A stretch of DNA of 8,403 bases. Source: Clostridiales bacterium (lineage in GTDB: Bacteria; Bacillota; Clostridia; Oscillospirales; QAMX01). Positions 5,141-8,403 of this stretch are shown in pieces (within the stretch, counting starts at the first letter, position 1; each line of letters begins with the position of its first letter). The stretch covers positions 1 through 8,403 of the forward strand of contig QAMX01000004.1 in assembly GCA_003149835.1 (NCBI GenBank), read 5' to 3'. A program made the translations under genes and the position numbers. The notes under the pieces were generated by a model, which saw only the letters and a program-made list of their open reading frames with translations, searched no databases and was not told the DNA's origin.

Positions 5141-8403
<3,263 letters not shown>

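Overview
This window looks like ordinary chromosomal DNA from a Gram-positive, probably endospore-lineage member of the Clostridia with GC-rich coding sequence (Oscillospirales- or Christensenellales-like; this placement is an inference). The reasons are a SigH-type sigma factor, an RpoB that follows the Bacillus/Clostridium pattern with no large insertions, strong purine-rich ribosome binding sites, consensus sigma-A promoters and compact intrinsic terminators. No mobile element, CRISPR array, tRNA or rRNA was seen.

Left part (1-3534): a small sugar-metabolism locus. An AraC-family regulator (minus strand) is transcribed away from a plus-strand series: a TIM-barrel sugar (phosphate) isomerase/epimerase, a Gfo/Idh/MocA-family NAD(P)-dependent oxidoreductase and a small VOC-fold metalloprotein. 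The 199-bp gap between regulator and isomerase carries overlapping divergent promoters and inverted repeats. A second inverted repeat lies just before the oxidoreductase. An intrinsic terminator separates oxidoreductase from VOC gene, with no clear promoter after it. The likely job is AraC-controlled catabolism of an unidentified sugar, sugar acid or cyclitol, with an oxidation and an isomerisation step. No transporter or kinase is visible, so the substrate cannot be named.

Middle (3535-4783): a symmetric bidirectional terminator ends the VOC gene on one strand and a small four-CxxC zinc-ribbon protein on the other. Upstream of the zinc-ribbon gene, on the same strand, is a SigH-like sigma factor with a near-perfect sigma-A promoter.

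Right part (4784-8403): a 357-bp AT-rich control region separates sigH from the divergent rpoB (RNA polymerase beta subunit, cut by the window end after 1087 codons). It holds the sigH promoter, a TTGACA-17-TACAAT rpoB promoter whose -10 is overlaid by a 15-bp palindrome, a second possible rpoB promoter, and a leader of about 170 nt with a foldable segment. The genes that usually stand between sigH and rpoB in Bacillus (rpmG, secE, nusG, rplK, rplA, rplJ, rplL) are absent here, so rpoB appears to begin its own transcription unit.

I see no convincing new biological system. The points most worth a second look are the sigH/rpoB control region and leader, the paired operator-like repeats of the sugar locus, the terminator in front of the VOC gene, and small departures from consensus in the RpoB rifampicin/fork-loop region.
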